A stretch of 64,000 bases of DNA, from NCBI GenBank assembly GCA_027924645.1, contig BSBN01001807.1, positions 10,434,001 to 10,498,000 of the forward strand, in the 5' to 3' direction. This document shows, in pieces, positions 11,107-24,200 of the stretch (within the stretch, counting starts at the first letter, position 1; the number at the start of each line of letters is the position of its first letter). The DNA comes from Cunninghamia lanceolata (taxonomy: Eukaryota > Streptophyta > Pinopsida > Cupressales > Cupressaceae). A model generated the notes under the pieces. It was given only the letters and a program-made list of their open reading frames with translations. It did not search any database and was not told the DNA's origin. Made by a program: the position numbers and the translations under genes.

Positions 11107-12645
11107 TCATACAAAATGAAACTGTACATCAATATGCTTTGTTCTAGCATGGAAAGTTGGGTTCTTTGCTAAGCAAATCGCACTCTGACTATCACAACAG
11201 ATAGTAATATGTCCTGCATCAACACCAATATATGAACATAATATATTAAGCCAAATGGTTTCCTTAGAAGCATGAGTATCTTCCATATACTCTACTTCTA
11301 TTGTGGACAGAGTGACCATAGGTTGCCACTTACTCATCCAACTAATTGCACCACCGATCATAGTAAACACATAAGCACTGGTGGATCTCCTGCTATCAAT
11401 GTCACCCGCCCAATCAGAATCCACATATCCACGAATACTCATAGAATGTAAAGGTCTTGTAGGATGACCATGATAACATAGGGAATACTTGGAAGTACCC
11501 CACAAATATCTAAACATTCTCTTCACTGCATCCCAATGAACCTGTCCATAATTAGCCATAAACTGACTAAGGACTCACATTGCTTGGGCAATGTTTGGTC
11601 TAGTACAGACCATAGCATACATCAAGCTACCAACAATACTAGCATAAGACACTTTGCTTATGTCTTCCACCTCAAAAGGAGATTTTGGACAATCTTTAAT
11701 AGATAACTTGGTCCCCAAAGAAACAGGAACACACAATGGTCTATAATCTGCCATGTTGAATCTCTCCAACACAATCTTCACATACTTACTCTAGCTTAAC
11801 CAAAGTTTTCTATTTTCTCTATCTCTTCTTATTTCTATTCCCAGAATGTACCTAGTTGCCCCTAAGTTTTTTATCTCAAACTATGCTGACAACTAAGACT
11901 TCAAATAAGAAATCATGTTCCTACCATTCCCAATTAATAGCATATCATCAACATACAATGTAATAATGAGAATGTGATAATTGTCAAACTTGTAATACAC
12001 ACAATGATCTAATTTTGACCTCAAAAATCCAATGGACAACACAAAGGCATCAAATTTTAGGTACCACATCCTAGGAGATTGCTTCAAACCATATGGAGAC
12101 TTCTTTAACTTGCAAACCAAATTTTCTTTATCTTTTTCTATGTAATGCTCTGGCTGTGACATGTAAGTCTCTTCCTCCAAGTCTCCATGAAGGAATGATG
12201 TCTTCACATCCATCTGCTCCACTTCTAAGTCATAAGCTGCTACAAGAGATAACATGAACTAAATGGATGTCAGATTTGCAATGGGAGAGAAAATTTCACC
12301 ATAATCAAATCTCTCCACTTGTGAATACCTCTTCACAACCAATCTAGCCTTGTCCTTCTCAACACTGCCATCTACACTAAATTTCTTCTTGAACACCCAT
12401 TTATAGCCAACAAGTTTCCATCCTTCAGGCAAAGGCACCAAGTCCTAAGTTTTGTTTTTCTCCAAAGAATCCATCTCATCTTCCATGGCCTCCACGGTCC
12501 AGAAACCTGCATCTTTCATGACCATAGCCTCTGTCACAGTTCTAGGCTCATCAGTGTTAGTAATCAAGGCAAAAGCACAACTAGAATCTAGCAATGAATA
12601 ACCAAACTTGTCAGGTTGCTTCCTTGTTTGTGTAGACCTCCTCAA
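11107..12645 (-). pseudogene. Element A RT and RNase H remnant
   Basis: Copia-type reverse transcriptase: KLVGYKWVFKKKF, QMDVKTSFLHGDLEEE, KKSPYGLKQSPRMWY and the catalytic YVDDM at 11941-11955. RNase H follows: GYVDSDWAGDIDSRRSTSA, a motif equivalent to LSTTEAEY read here as LSTIEVEY, and CCDSQSAICLAKNPTFHART. Stops TAG at 12445, 12259 and 11893 and TGA at 11575 break the frame, and short pieces between them are shifted. The domain order RT after integrase defines the Ty1/copia superfamily. Confidence 0.9.
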
Positions 12646-12829
12646 ATGCTGAGGTTGAGGTTCTTCTTCTTATTCTGAGCTTTTAGAGCTGCTAGAGCTC
12701 TCCTCATCTTCAGGTCTCACAAGGTCTTTTAGTTTAGTCTTCTCAAGGGTAGAAAGAAATTGAACCACATCCTCTTCCTTTTCTTTCTCTTCTGGCTATA
12801 GAATAACAGGGGAAGGTGTTATCTCTCTG

Positions 12830-14260
12830 AAAATAACACTTCTACTATACACACTTTCTTGGCCACAGGATCCCAAATCTTGTACCCTTTCACACCAACA
12901 CCATAGCCAATGAAGATACACATAACAACATTGTTTTCCAATTTTGACCTCTTCTCCCTAGGCACATGAGCATATGCCTCATGACCAAAAACATGAAGAA
13001 GTCTTAATGAAGGCTTCTTACCAGATCACACCTCCATGGGTGTCTTATCAACAAGAGCTGATGTAGGAGACCTATTTACTAGGTAGTAAGCAGTGGCTAT
13101 AGCTTCAGCCCAAAACTTCTATTCAAGGCTAGCATCACTAAGCATACTCTTAGCCCTCTCCATCAACGTCCTGTTCATCCTCTCTGCAACTCCATTTTGC
13201 TAAGGGGTGTATAGAGTTGTCTTATGTCTTTCAATCCCATATTCTTTATAGAACTTATCGAACTCTATGGAACAAAACTCACCACCATTATCAGTTCTCA
13301 AACACTTAATATTTTTACCAGTCTAATTCTCAACAAAAGTTTTAAACTCTTTGAACTGACTAAAGACTTCATATTTACTTCTGAGAAAATAAACCCATGT
13401 CCTTCTACTGTAGTCATCAATGAATGAAACAAAATATACAGATTTAGAGATTGAAGGAACATTCATAGGACCAAACACATCAGAATGAATAAGATCCAAC
13501 ATACCAAAAGACTTATGAGAACTAGAGTAAAACTGAACATGGTTTTGCTTTCCATATATACAATGTTCGCAAAAGTCAAACTCAAGATTACAATCATTTA
13601 ACCCCTCGACGATGTTTTTATTTTTTAGGGCTCTAAGACCCTTCTCACCAATGTGGCCAAGTCTCTTATGCCATAACATTGTCTTCTCAGCTGAAAGTTT
13701 CATTTCCAAAGCATAAGCACCCTTAGGTACACAAAATGCACTACCATAAGAAGTGGAAGCAATACATCTTTTAGCTGTTGGTTCCAATGGTGAAGATGAA
13801 GTGACTAAAGATCTTTTCTTCAAAACAGAAGCACTATTGCACTATGTAGTGCATCCATCCAACTGAAACTGAGTACCTCTCTGAGTACCCTTCACAAGCA
13901 CCATAGCACCTCTAGTCATCTTGCATCCTCCACTAGAGAAGATAACCTTTACAACTACATCATTCAATTTACTTAAAGAGAGTAGGTTTCATGCTAAGCC
14001 TAGGATGTGCATAACCCTAGAGATCCCCTTCACTCGTCCATCAGGGAATCAGATTGAAAATTTTCCATAGCCAACAATCTTCAGATGAGAATCGTGACCA
14101 AGGTACACTCTTCCACCATTGAAGTCTTCATACTTTGTAAACTAGTCTTGATATGAGGTCGTGTGAAAAAAGGCACTAGAATCAATCAGCCACATGTCAT
14201 CAGATGCATGGGTGGCCAAGGCTGCGATGAAAGTATCACCATCATCTTGTGACTTGTCAG
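12830..14260 (-). pseudogene. Element A protease and integrase remnant
   Basis: Protease: MWLIDSSAFFHT near 14160-14200. The usual DSG catalytic triplet reads DSS here (14175-14183 region), so the active site is altered. Next come a GAG-pre-integrase zinc-binding segment (LWHKRLGHIGEKGL ... CEHCIYGK) and an integrase core with HSDVFGPMN (about 13485), LRTDNGGEF (about 13285) and NGVAERMNR (about 13190). These keep the D, D and E residues. In-frame stops interrupt it, for instance TAG at 13323-13325. The integrase C-terminal part reads on to about 12830. Confidence 0.85.
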
Positions 14261-14289
14261 AATCTAAATCTGAGACATTCTTCTTCTTT

Positions 14290-15043
14290 TTATTTTTCTC
14301 CTCTTTGCATTCCTTTCAGAAATGGCCAAATTTACCACAGTTCCAACAAAGAGCCTTCAACTTTCTAGAAGATTTGGATCTCCCATGGGATTTGGATCTG
14401 CCCTTATCATCTTTCTTGTCCTTTTTCTTTCCTTTCTCCTTGGGTCTTCTAAGAACCACAAGAGCCTCTTTGGCCGACTCAGATGATTTTCTCTGCATCT
14501 CTTCAGATAACAACGAAGACACCACTTCATCCATTTTGTAAGTGGATGTGGTACTCCCAATGGCCATTACAAGATGATCACATGAGTATGGCAAAGAACA
14601 AAGCAAGGTCATACAATGATACTCCTCCTCCATCTTCACACCAACAGATGTCAACTATGCAACTAGCATGTTAAAGGCATTCAAGTGATCTGCATCAGAC
14701 CCTCCATCCTCCATCCTTAGAGAATATAGCTTCTTTCTTAGGAATAGCTTGTTCACCAGGGACTTGGCCTGATAACATCTCCTGACTTCTTCCAAAGTTC
14801 TTTTGCGGTCTTCTCCTCATGGACATTTAACAAGACAGAGTCAGCTAGATAGAGTCTCACAAGACCCTTAGCCTTCTGATTCTTGAGATCCCAATCATCT
14901 TGAGACATTGTCATTGGTTTTATACCAAAAATGGTTTCCCATAGGTCTCTATCAACAAGCATGTCTTCCATTTTAAGTTTTCACAACTTAAAATTGGTGC
15001 CATTAAACCTCTCCACCTCTACTCTTCTGGATGTGCTTGCCAT
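14290..15043 (-). pseudogene. Element A gag remnant with zinc knuckle
   Basis: The likely start is the ATG at 15043, encoding MASTSRRVEVERFNG, a typical copia gag opening. The frame then hits a stop within a few codons and continues at MEDMLVDRDLWETIFGIKP (from 14971). The middle part (14654-14316) is a Lys/Ser-rich stretch ending in a CCHC zinc knuckle, CWNCGKFGHF...C, at 14307-14348; an in-frame stop lies between the His and the last Cys. Gag would package the element RNA into particles. The copy cannot make a full protein. Confidence 0.8.
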
Positions 15044-15147
15044 CTGCTTCTTGCAACAAGATTATAGAATACTCTGCATAGACTCCCACTCAATCTAAGA
15101 TTAGGACAAAGAATCCCTATCCAACAACTAGGACCAAAGGTGATCAG

Positions 15148-15159
15148 GCTCTAATACCA
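15148..15159 (-). other. Element A primer-binding site
   Basis: TGGTATTAGAGC on the minus strand, two bases inside the 5' LTR. It matches the usual plant copia site for initiator tRNA-Met (TGGTATCAGAGC) with one C-to-T change. Confidence 0.85.
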
Positions 15160-15161
15160 AC

Positions 15162-16192
15162 TAAAAGGAAGCAAGATGTGCAAAAAATGCTTCCTACACT
15201 AATCTAATGAGGGGAGATGTATGTAAATTATTTTTAAACCTTTACAGTTATAGTGATGGTAACACAACAATAGAGATATTTCAGCAATACACACACACAT
15301 AGAATCTAGACAGAAGAGATAGAGATAATATATAACATGGGGAAAACCCTTTCGAGAGAAAAACCCCACACTCAAAAACCTGCACAATGTATTATCAAAG
15401 CAAAGAATGTTTACAACACACTTGCAATGCAAGTCTTCAACACTGTATCTAGAGATAATCCTATAGCATAATAGTACATGTCAATAACATTGTATTGCCC
15501 ATCCAAGCACCTATTTATATAGAGTTTACAAGGCAAAATATGAACCTTCTAGAGATGGGCATCCATCTTGGCCTCATGCCCCAAAACCCACGCCTAAGGA
15601 CACTTGTCCAACATTACAACATGGATTTTACACTTGTCACAACACCCCATCCCAATGTGGGTGCCTAGTCCCAAGATAGGCTATGACAGATGCTCTTACG
15701 CACCTTACAGTTGTCATAGAATCCATCATACATGACAACTCTTATAGTTGTAAGAGAATCTGTCATAACTTCCTAAAAATAGCATATTCCTCTTACAATA
15801 TGTCATAACCCACCTTGGGCACCCAAAGATGCCTTCCTCAAAGATGCTCTTCGACACATGTCTTCACCTATCATAGAATCTTCTATTCTCGACTCTTATG
15901 CATCATTGAATCTATCATAGGAATCCGTCATAACACTTACATGTCATAACTCCTTACACATTGCACAAGATGCCAACACATGGTAGAAAACCTCTACCAC
16001 ATTATGGGATGCCTATATCCACATGGGATGACCATCCTAGTCACATTCCAAGTGGAGTGACAACACATCATGCCACTTCACACTAAATGACAAAATAGGA
16101 TGTGCAACATAAATTACAACATAGGCAATTAAATAAATATCAAATAACCAATGCTAGGAATTACCAAGGTTGAGACACCTTAATTCCCAACA
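15162..16192 (-). repeat. Element A 5' LTR
   Basis: 1031 bases matching the 3' LTR over its whole length with scattered substitutions and small indels. A TATA box on the minus strand lies at 15514-15522. The last bases in element orientation are CCTTTTA, one transition away from the CA end of the other LTR. Confidence 0.9.
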
Positions 16193-16197
16193 CATAT

Positions 16198-17814
16198 CAG
16201 CAACCAATACAATCAATTGCAAGCAAATATTAACAAAAAAATGAATCTCTACTTATAGTTACAGCTATTCTCTTCAATGGCTCTCTCTAATCTTCTAGTT
16301 TCCTATAGCAACAAAAAAATTCCAAGCTCCAAAATTGAAGATGCTATCAAATAAAGTATATAAAGTATATGTAGTACAGATTCAACCAGAAGCAATAAAC
16401 AAACTGAAAATACATGGAATAAGAACAATTTATCCTAGAGAAGGAATGTCCATGCTAAGAAAATGCTTTTATATTGCAGCCCACAGGGCACCTTGGGCAG
16501 CCTCATGTCTCATCTCTGCTTCTTTTCTTGACCCCTAAAGTACATGTATACTTGCTGCATAACCAAAAGAAATGACAGTGTCAAAGACACTCAAGTATCT
16601 ATCACAATTTTCCACAAGGAAAACATTGATCTTCAATCATGCTTTATTTAGAGAAACAAAATACATTTATGAGAAAAGAAAGGCATATTCTGACACGGTA
16701 CTTTCACAGGAATATTCATAAAGAACTAAACTGCATTCAGAAAAGTAGAATGCGACATCTCAGTTTAAACTCAATATAAAAACAATCTAGCTTTAGATAG
16801 ATGAGTTTATTTTTGACATATCAAGATGCATGCTAAATAAATTGAAATGAGGAAATGTCACAACATTACTACAACAGACGTCATGCATTCAAAACTAATT
16901 TGACCATTTTTTTTAGTAGTTCATGACAAATTTCTGGCTATATACGAAAATCCTTCTGAGCTGATATGAACCCATTTTGGACTAAAAATTTAAGGTTCCC
17001 ATTGCTAAAAAATGGAATACCTCCCATCTAAAGATGAATTTCCTATCGATTAGGGTATAACAAACAAAGCAAAAGCCTTGCATAATTCACACGCACCAGT
17101 TGCCAAACCCTTGATATGAACTCATTCCACAATGATTAATCAACAGTGATAACTTATACAATATAACACAAAACATCTGAATCTCAAACATTAGACTATA
17201 TGACAAAGCCCTATTTCCTCTCACTAGCATGTCTATGACTCTTAGAAATATCCACTCCTAAAACCATTTAGCACTCTAAATTAAAACTACTATCGCTACA
17301 AAATGTAATACTTCAGTGTTAAATACAAATTACCGAGAACATAACTAATATCACCACAATATGAAGATGGTGATGGAAGCATGACCACAAATCATGGTGA
17401 TTAACAAACCATATGAGGCAAAACCAAATTCCTCCAAAAAGTTAATTTGTTTCCATTGCCATCTCCTCCCCTCTAACCTAATTTTTCTCCATATTTTTAG
17501 GTATTTGTTTCACTTAAAATAGTATTTCTGAAAATCTGCCGAGAAGAGGTCATTTTTTTGAAGCAATGACAATAGAGATAAATTATTTTTCAATGATTTT
17601 TGTTAAAATTTTATCATCTTGACATGGGAAAAGTTCAAATTTAAATCAAATTTGCCCAACAAGAAAAATAATCATGTGTTTTGATTGGTTTACAATCAAT
17701 AGATTAATAACTAGATAAGATCAAACCCATTGCATTAGTACTGGTTGAAGGCAGGTACTAATAATAAAACATAAATCATGCCTTTTTCATAACTATTGTT
17801 CACTTTATTATGGG
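16198..17814. other. Intergenic stretch without recognised genes
   Basis: AT-rich. On the minus strand near 16455-16530 there is a short open segment reading EMRHEAAQGALWAAI. It could be an exon fragment, but I cannot assign it and its ends lack clear splice sites. Nothing else organised is visible. Confidence 0.35.
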
Positions 17815-18039
17815 TGAAATAGCTTGAGCATGTTAAGAAAACCAACTTTAAAAACATTAAAAAAATAATAGCTGACAAATCCAACATTAATAATTAAAAC
17901 ATATATAAAACATAAATGTTTGAAGTCTCCAAAATAACTAAAAATAAAATCACTAATTACAAAGCCAGAAGCAAAAAATAAAAACAAGAAGAGGCAAAAT
18001 CAAGAATCAACAAAAATCATAGGTATGAATTTCATTTTT
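17815..18039 (-). repeat. Inverted copy of the 4370-4600 repeat
   Basis: Its reverse complement matches 4370-4600 at roughly 85% by eye. It contains AACATGCTCAAGC and CAAACATTTATGTTTTATAT in the same order. Element N is inserted directly after it. Confidence 0.65.
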
Positions 18040-18044
18040 TGTTG

Positions 18045-19149
18045 TGTTGGCAAGAGACACTAATTTGCATTGATAGGTGTTGTCATTGATGGCAACTAAG
18101 ATCATCCCAATCATCTGCATAGCACAATTTGTTCATACCAGAATTCAGATTCAAAATTTGTCTAAGTCTGGGCAGTTAGGAATAGAGCAACAATAGGGTT
18201 TGGTATTTTGGTCTGGATCTCTCCCATGGGAAGTCATGATTAGTTGTGGATCTAGGGGAGTCATATGCAGTGTCAAGATAGTCTAACTCTAGATTTTTGT
18301 CCTCCGATGATGAAGGATTCAAAAGTTATTAGCCTCTGAGTACCGGGTTCCAGTTTGTCAGAGCAGACAGAAGAAGAACAAGCCAACCTTGTAGAAGATC
18401 TTGATTCCAGATGTATGGAAGTTGTTTGTTGGACAAATAGTGATGATCAGTGATAGTGGCTGACATGAGTAATGATTTTCAAGAGCAAGTTTTGGTCCGC
18501 ACCTTAAGTTATGCATAGATCTAGCCCACAGAGCAGAGCATTCATAAAAGTTCTAAGTGTTGTTGAAGCCGACTGTTAGAATGATTGTAGATCATGTTGC
18601 AGATACATATAGCTGATGAAATTAGATGATTCAGTGTGTGTGGTGTATGCAAATAAGGTGTATGTGAGAAGAGCAAAAATCCAAAGTGCGAATGAAGGCA
18701 GAACAGTAAGAAGAGTAGAGCAAAGATGAAATGTGTAAGATCAATTTTTGTACTTAACCAAAACTGAAATTTTTGCATGGATTGATGCTATTAATCAGTT
18801 CAAATCTCTATTATTCTCTTATAATATTTCCATAGGTAGTGAGCCTCCATTTGAGCAGTGAGCTCTAGGCAGTGAGCCTGAATGCATGTGCATTCCCATT
18901 TGTAAAATTACTTTTAACAGGGTATTAATTTTTGTGGGTTAACCCCCACTGTGGTTTTTCCCTTAACCTAGTTTCCACATCAAAAATCTTGGTTTCAAGT
19001 GTACTATTTTCATTTCTGCTCATGTGTTATTGATTAATACTGAAATGTTTTAATTATAAGTTATAAAAGAAGATTAAGAGAAAGAAATTGTTAAAATTGT
19101 GTGACAACTAATTCACCCCCCCTCTCAGTTGTCCAGACCTAATTCAACA
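18045..19149 (+). repeat. Element N 5' LTR
   Basis: 1105 bases matching 24900-25991. A TATA-like TTATAAAAGA lies near 19060. A C-rich run (ACCCCCCCT) near 19113-19122 precedes the end TTCAACA. Confidence 0.88.
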
Positions 19150-19151
19150 AT

Positions 19152-19163
19152 TGGTATCAGAGC
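19152..19163 (+). other. Element N primer-binding site
   Basis: TGGTATCAGAGC, two bases after the 5' LTR. It is an exact match to the usual copia site for initiator tRNA-Met. Confidence 0.9.
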
Positions 19164-19190
19164 AAGGTTCCTTAAAAGAAGCTTCACAGC

Positions 19191-20430
19191 TTGAGGAAAG
19201 ATCTTGGAAGAAGTTTTTCAATGGGTTCACTTAATGATCAACTTCAGTTGGCTCTAAAAGATCTTGATCAGTCCAAAGCAGAAATATATAATTTAAAATA
19301 TGAAGTCAAGGATGTTGATGATACCATTGAAATGTTAAAAGATAAATTAAAGAAATCTTTGGGAAGGAATAAGGAGCTGCTTTTGCAATTATCTAATTTA
19401 TCTGAAGAAAATAGCATGAATGAAGCTTTGGAAGAAAAAACAAAGGAGTGTGATAAGCTATCAAAAGAAGTTGTTCTAAAAGTTGAGATGGAATCTAGGG
19501 TAATGAGGTTTACCAAAGAAATTGAGCAAAGGAAGAAGACTGAATAAGATTTAAATCAAACTCTAAGAGAAAGAACTGATGAATGCTATAGATTGGATAG
19601 TATTGCTAGTCATCTAAAATCTGATCTACAAGAAAGCAAAGACAATGAAAGAGATCTTGAAAGACAAATTGCCATTCTCAAACATGATCTAGAAGTTGCA
19701 AATGAATACAAGGAAAAGTTCAAGATAAGCTCAGCTAAACTTGAAGCAATACTTGAGGGTTAGAAAAGGGTTGAAGACAACCATGGTCTTGGATATGAAA
19801 AAGGTGAAAGCTTTGGATCTGGTCAAAGAAAATTTCAACCAAGAAATGAGAGAAACAAACCTAGAAGACCTCTGATAAGATAGCGTAATGCTCAAAGGTA
19901 TCCATCTCTCAATGGAAATTGTTTCAAGTGCAATAAATTTGGGCATAAAGCCACTCAATGCAAAAGTAGAGTAAACCAAAATAATCCATCCTTCTCCGAA
20001 CAATGCTTCAATTGTAAGAGGTATGGTCACAAATCCAATTAATGTAGAGGTATGATAATGAATGACTCATCAAATAGAGGAAATAGGAAATCTTTCAATG
20101 GCAAATGTTTTGCATGCAATAGATTTGGACATATATGGAAAATCAGTGCAGATCAAGAGGAAATCAATCAAATGGGCAAAGAAATGTTGTGTGCTTCTAT
20201 TGTAACTGATCCAATCATTTTGTAAGATTCTGCAAAAGTAGGACCAATGAAGAAAGAGGTCCGGTAAACAGAAAACCAGATGAGTAGAGACAAGACAAAG
20301 GCAAAAGAAAAATTGAAGAGAATGAGATCCAGAATGAAACAAGTGAAACATGGGTGAAGAAAGCAACTGTGAACCATAGTGATGGGTTTGTACCAAGATC
20401 TGGTGTAGATAATTCTTCAGGCAATTAAAT
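19191..20430 (+). pseudogene. Element N ORF1: coiled coil plus zinc knuckles (gag-like)
   Basis: The start MRKDLGRSFSMGSLNDQLQL is followed by about 190 residues of heptad-like Lys/Glu/Leu-rich coiled coil (19191-19760). A basic Arg/Asn-rich stretch and CCHC zinc knuckles follow: CFKCNKFGHKATQC (about 19921-19962), CFNCKRYGHKSN..C with a stop before the last Cys (about 20005), CFACNRFGHIW (about 20108) and CFYCN..NHFVRFC (about 20195, in another frame). This looks like the C-terminal half of a copia-type gag without the usual N-terminal capsid part. Zinc knuckles would bind element RNA. Stops at 19545 (TAA), about 19762 (TAG) and later ones, plus at least one frameshift, make it non-functional. 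Confidence 0.7.
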
Positions 20431-20560
20431 TAGGAGCTCTGGCTTAGGGGGAGCTACAATAAAAATCAAAATCCCCTAGCTAGTAGTTGAGTGCCTAGTT
20501 CTGGCACAATGAGAAAAGGTACCTTGAATTGACTCAGAACATTTGGAAGGATTTCTAGAA

Positions 20561-21287
20561 GAAAGGAAGTGATTATGGCAAATTGCAGAGTGATACATGA
20601 AAGACTATTCAAAAATAGAGCAACTGGATGTGCTAGGGCAATACATTTATTAAAAAGGCAAATTAGGTGATGTGAAGCTTAAAAGGGTCATTCATTCCTC
20701 ATTTGAAACACTTTGCATCTAGAGAAAACAAGAAGAAAGAAGTGGACGAGCTTAGAGCTGAGAATTCTCAAGATTTGGAAGCGAGAAAAGGATTTCCAAG
20801 AAAAACCCTAATCTACGTAACAAGGTATTTTTTGTTTTCTACAAAATCTCTTGAGTTCTCAAATTTCTACAAATGGCTACACCTCTAGTTGTTGATGTAA
20901 CTGAAAGGCCCTGACCAATTCAAAAATAGAAAGGAAGTGATTATGGCAAATTGTAGAGTGATACATGAAAGACTATTCAAAAATAGAGCAACTGGATGTG
21001 CTAGGGCAGTGCATTTATTACAAAGGTAAATTAGGTGATGTGAAGCTTAAAAGGGTCATTCATTCCTCCTTTGAAACACTTTGCATCTGGAGAAAACAAG
21101 AAGAAAGAAGTGGACGAGCTTAGAGCTAAGAATTCTCAAGATTTGGAAGCGAGAAAAGGATTTCCAAGAAAAACCCTAATTTGCGTAACAAGGTATTTTT
21201 TGTTTTCTGCAAAATCTCTTGAGTTCTCAAATTTCTACAAATGGCTACACCTCTAGTTGTTGATGTAACTAAAAGGCCTTGACCAAT
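20561..21287 (+). repeat. 368-base tandem duplication inside element N
   Basis: Positions 20561-20928 and 20929-21287 are two copies of the same segment with only scattered differences. Each begins GAAAGGAAGTGATTATGGCA and each ends with the first 13 codons of ORF2 (MATPLVVDVT...). The period is exactly 368 bases, as shown by matching points 20703/21071. Confidence 0.9.
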
Positions 21288-24200
21288 ATTTAAGAAGCAT
21301 CCACACAAATTAGTTGAAGTTGAATCGTTGGGTGCATTCTCTAAGGTTCCTCATGGTGTACTACATGTTGAGGATATTAGGGCATACATCCACTATAACT
21401 TGGATGAATTTAGAAACCCAAAACTCTTAGATTTGCTTAACAACTACTTAATGGATGATAGCCCACATATTGAAACTAGAATACAAAGCCCTGGAAAGCA
21501 AACACTTCCTGTAAGTCATTAGGTTTCCAATATTTGATGAAAATGAATGGGTTCAATATATTGTAAGCCAAATACATGATGAGTTCATATGGCTATTGAA
21601 ACCATTCAAGATTACAAAGGATGTTATCAAGATTGTAACTGGATTAAATTCAACCAGTGGGTTGCCCACACTGAAAGTCGTAAAACACCAGACAGTGACT
21701 GATGCTATTGGTACCAAGTTTGATAGAAGGGCAATGACCATCAATGATATTATAGAACTGGATGTCAAATTTGCCTCCATGGTGATTGGGTACAAAATTT
21801 GCCACTCTAGAAGAGAAAACTTTGTCTCCAAAACTACAATATATGTAGCCTATCAAATGTTAAAAGAAAATGTTGATTATGATCTTTGTGAACTACTAGG
21901 AAATTAGTTGATTGAGAATTTGAGTAAGATAAAGAAAGATAAGAAAAATTCTTTCAAATATGGTTCCTTGATTATATACTTGTTCTTCTATTTTATGAAT
22001 GAAGTGCCTGGAATTCAAGGTGTGCATTGGACAACTAACAGACCAGTAGCATGGCAAATAAGAGATCACCTTCTCAGTCTTGGTGGCTCCCAAGTCCAAA
22101 AGACTACCATTTGGGGCTACTTCAAAAACTTCTAGAGTTTAATGCAAGAAAGGGAAAGAATCTCTAAAAAAATTGTGGAGAAGTATGAAAATGACATATG
22201 TTTCATGGTTGACACAGATCAATGCTTGATGGAAGCTGTAGAACCAAGGATAGTTTGGATAATGCCTATGGGTTATGAAGTGGATGAAAGAGTGTTGGAT
22301 ATGTATGCTCAACATCTTTTGAATACACCTAAAGATACCTCTGTGGAAAGGTTTGGAACCTACAAGGAACCAAGTCTAAAATTGCATGTGGAGCTCAGAC
22401 AGCCTGAGACCAAGAGGAAAGTGTAGAGACAAGTTGAAAGGTATGCTAAGAACATTGGCCTAACCAAGGAGCAAGTAAAGAAGAATAGAGAAAGAATTGA
22501 AAAGATGAAGAAAAGCACTGAGCAAACTACAAAAGAAAAAGTAGAAAGTGAGCCAACAACCGCTCCAGAAATCCCACCAAGCTCCTCAAGGAAGACAAAG
22601 AATTTTACAACTCTTGTTGAGCAACTCAAGTCCACTTCCACTAAGAAGCCTGAAGCCACTCCATCTGATGATAGAGGGAAAAGAAAGAAAACCAAGGCCA
22701 CAAGCACCCACAAGAGCACAAAAATTGATGAAGAGATAGAGACAGATGAAGAAATGAAAGAAATAAGATCCAAGAAAGCCAGAACTTCAAAGTCTTCTGA
22801 AGACTAGCCTTCTGGAAGCAATAAGGCCAGTAAAAAGGTAGTCACTGGTAAGGTCGTTATGACTATTGATAAAATTGTAAAAACAATCACTGTTCATGGA
22901 AACTTAAAGCTTGTCAGAGTTTACTATGATAATTTTGATCAAGAAAATAAGAAAATTTTGGAAGATGTCATTATCATATATTTGAATAAATTCAATAGAG
23001 CCTTGTTGGGAATTCTACAAGAACTTCCTAAAATTTTAAGGAGAGTACTAGAAATGAGAAAAGATTTAGCTAAGGCTAAAGATTTAGAACTCAGAGAGTA
23101 TGTCCTCTCCACACTATGTCCTGTAATGACCAATAAAGAAGTAGATAAAATTCTCAAAGAAGTCAAAGAAAAATTCAAAAGCAAAGTCCAGATGAACAAG
23201 CTAATGCTTGGTGAGACTGAGGAAATTGAGAAGGAAATAGAGGAAATTTTGAGAAAGGCTTTAGACAAAGATAAATACTATATTGTTTCAAAAAAATAGG
23301 TTGAAGAAGACAATCCTCCTACTCCGGAACAAGAAGCTCATGAAGAAGAAACTAATAAGAGAATTAATGACCAAAGTACTACTCTAGATCCTTCGAAATT
23401 AATCTATGAGGAGACCAATGATGGACTAGATTCATCAAATCTAAATATTAGAGAAGTTTAGGAAGAGGAACAAGTCAATCAGGAGGACATAGAAATGTTA
23501 GATAGAATAGTTGATGTAGGGGTAACTCCTCCATCTGATCACTTTGGAAAAGAAGAGGATATTACTGCCACACAGAGCCCTCTGGATCAGGCAACAAGTA
23601 GTGAGCAAATAGGAAAGAGTCCCTCTAAAGAAAACATAGAGAAGACTAAAACAAAGAAAGAGGAAGAAAAAGGAAAGAAGGAGAAGGCAGAAGAAGATGG
23701 TGCAAATGTTGAAGCTCCTAAAGCAAATACTAAGAAATCAGGAGAACAAAAGGATGGTTCTAAAATGGTTGCAAGAGACACTGCAGATGCAGTAAAAAGT
23801 CTTCTTGAAAAAAAAATGATTGAACTTGATGAGCCTGAGCTAGTCCAAGGCCTAGCCAATCCAGATGCCCTCTCCAATTCAATTGATGAAAATAGCATCA
23901 TTCACCCAAGTAAAGGCTAGAGAAAAGATGTTAAAGTCCCACATGGAGGACAATGAGCTACTAGAGCTTGTAACTGGAATTTTGGAGAAATTAATGCCAA
24001 CCTATCAAAACAATCAAAATGATTCCCCCTCTGGACATCTAAAAAATCTTGTAAGTTCAATAAACTCACACTTTGAGTCTTTTGAAAAGTCTGCGGAGGC
24101 AAAAGTTTAGAAAGAGTTCTTGAATAAGAAATTCAGTCAAGAATCTAATAAGGAGTGATAGGTTGATACTAGGCATTAGCATAAAGAGCATTCTAAATGC

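Larger units (their letters stand above)
9872..16192 (-). mobile_element. Element A: Ty1/copia LTR retrotransposon, decayed
   Basis: A complete 6.3 kb copy on the minus strand. The LTRs are 9872-10917 (3' LTR) and 15162-16192 (5' LTR). The TSD CATAT is perfect at 9867-9871 and 16193-16197. In element orientation the LTR begins TGTTGGGAATTAAGG; it ends CA in the 3' LTR, while the 5' LTR ends TA, consistent with one C-to-T change. A primer-binding site, a polypurine tract and gag-pol coding remnants in copia order (gag, protease, integrase, RT, RNase H) are present. The coding sequence carries many stops and frameshifts. The LTRs are visibly diverged (roughly 8-10% by eye), so the insertion is old. 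Confidence 0.93.

Noticed and set aside
14194..14541. Plus-strand frame of 115 codons inside element A
   Set aside because: Antisense of the gag/zinc-knuckle region, which has clear copia motifs on the minus strand.
16455..16530. Short minus-strand coding-like segment (HEAAQGALWAA)
   Set aside because: Too short, no identifiable family, and no splice signals at its edges.
22360..22773. 137-codon minus-strand frame opposite ORF2 of element N
   Set aside because: Antisense shadow of the Lys/Glu-rich coding strand; it becomes Leu/Ser/Phe-rich on the other strand.
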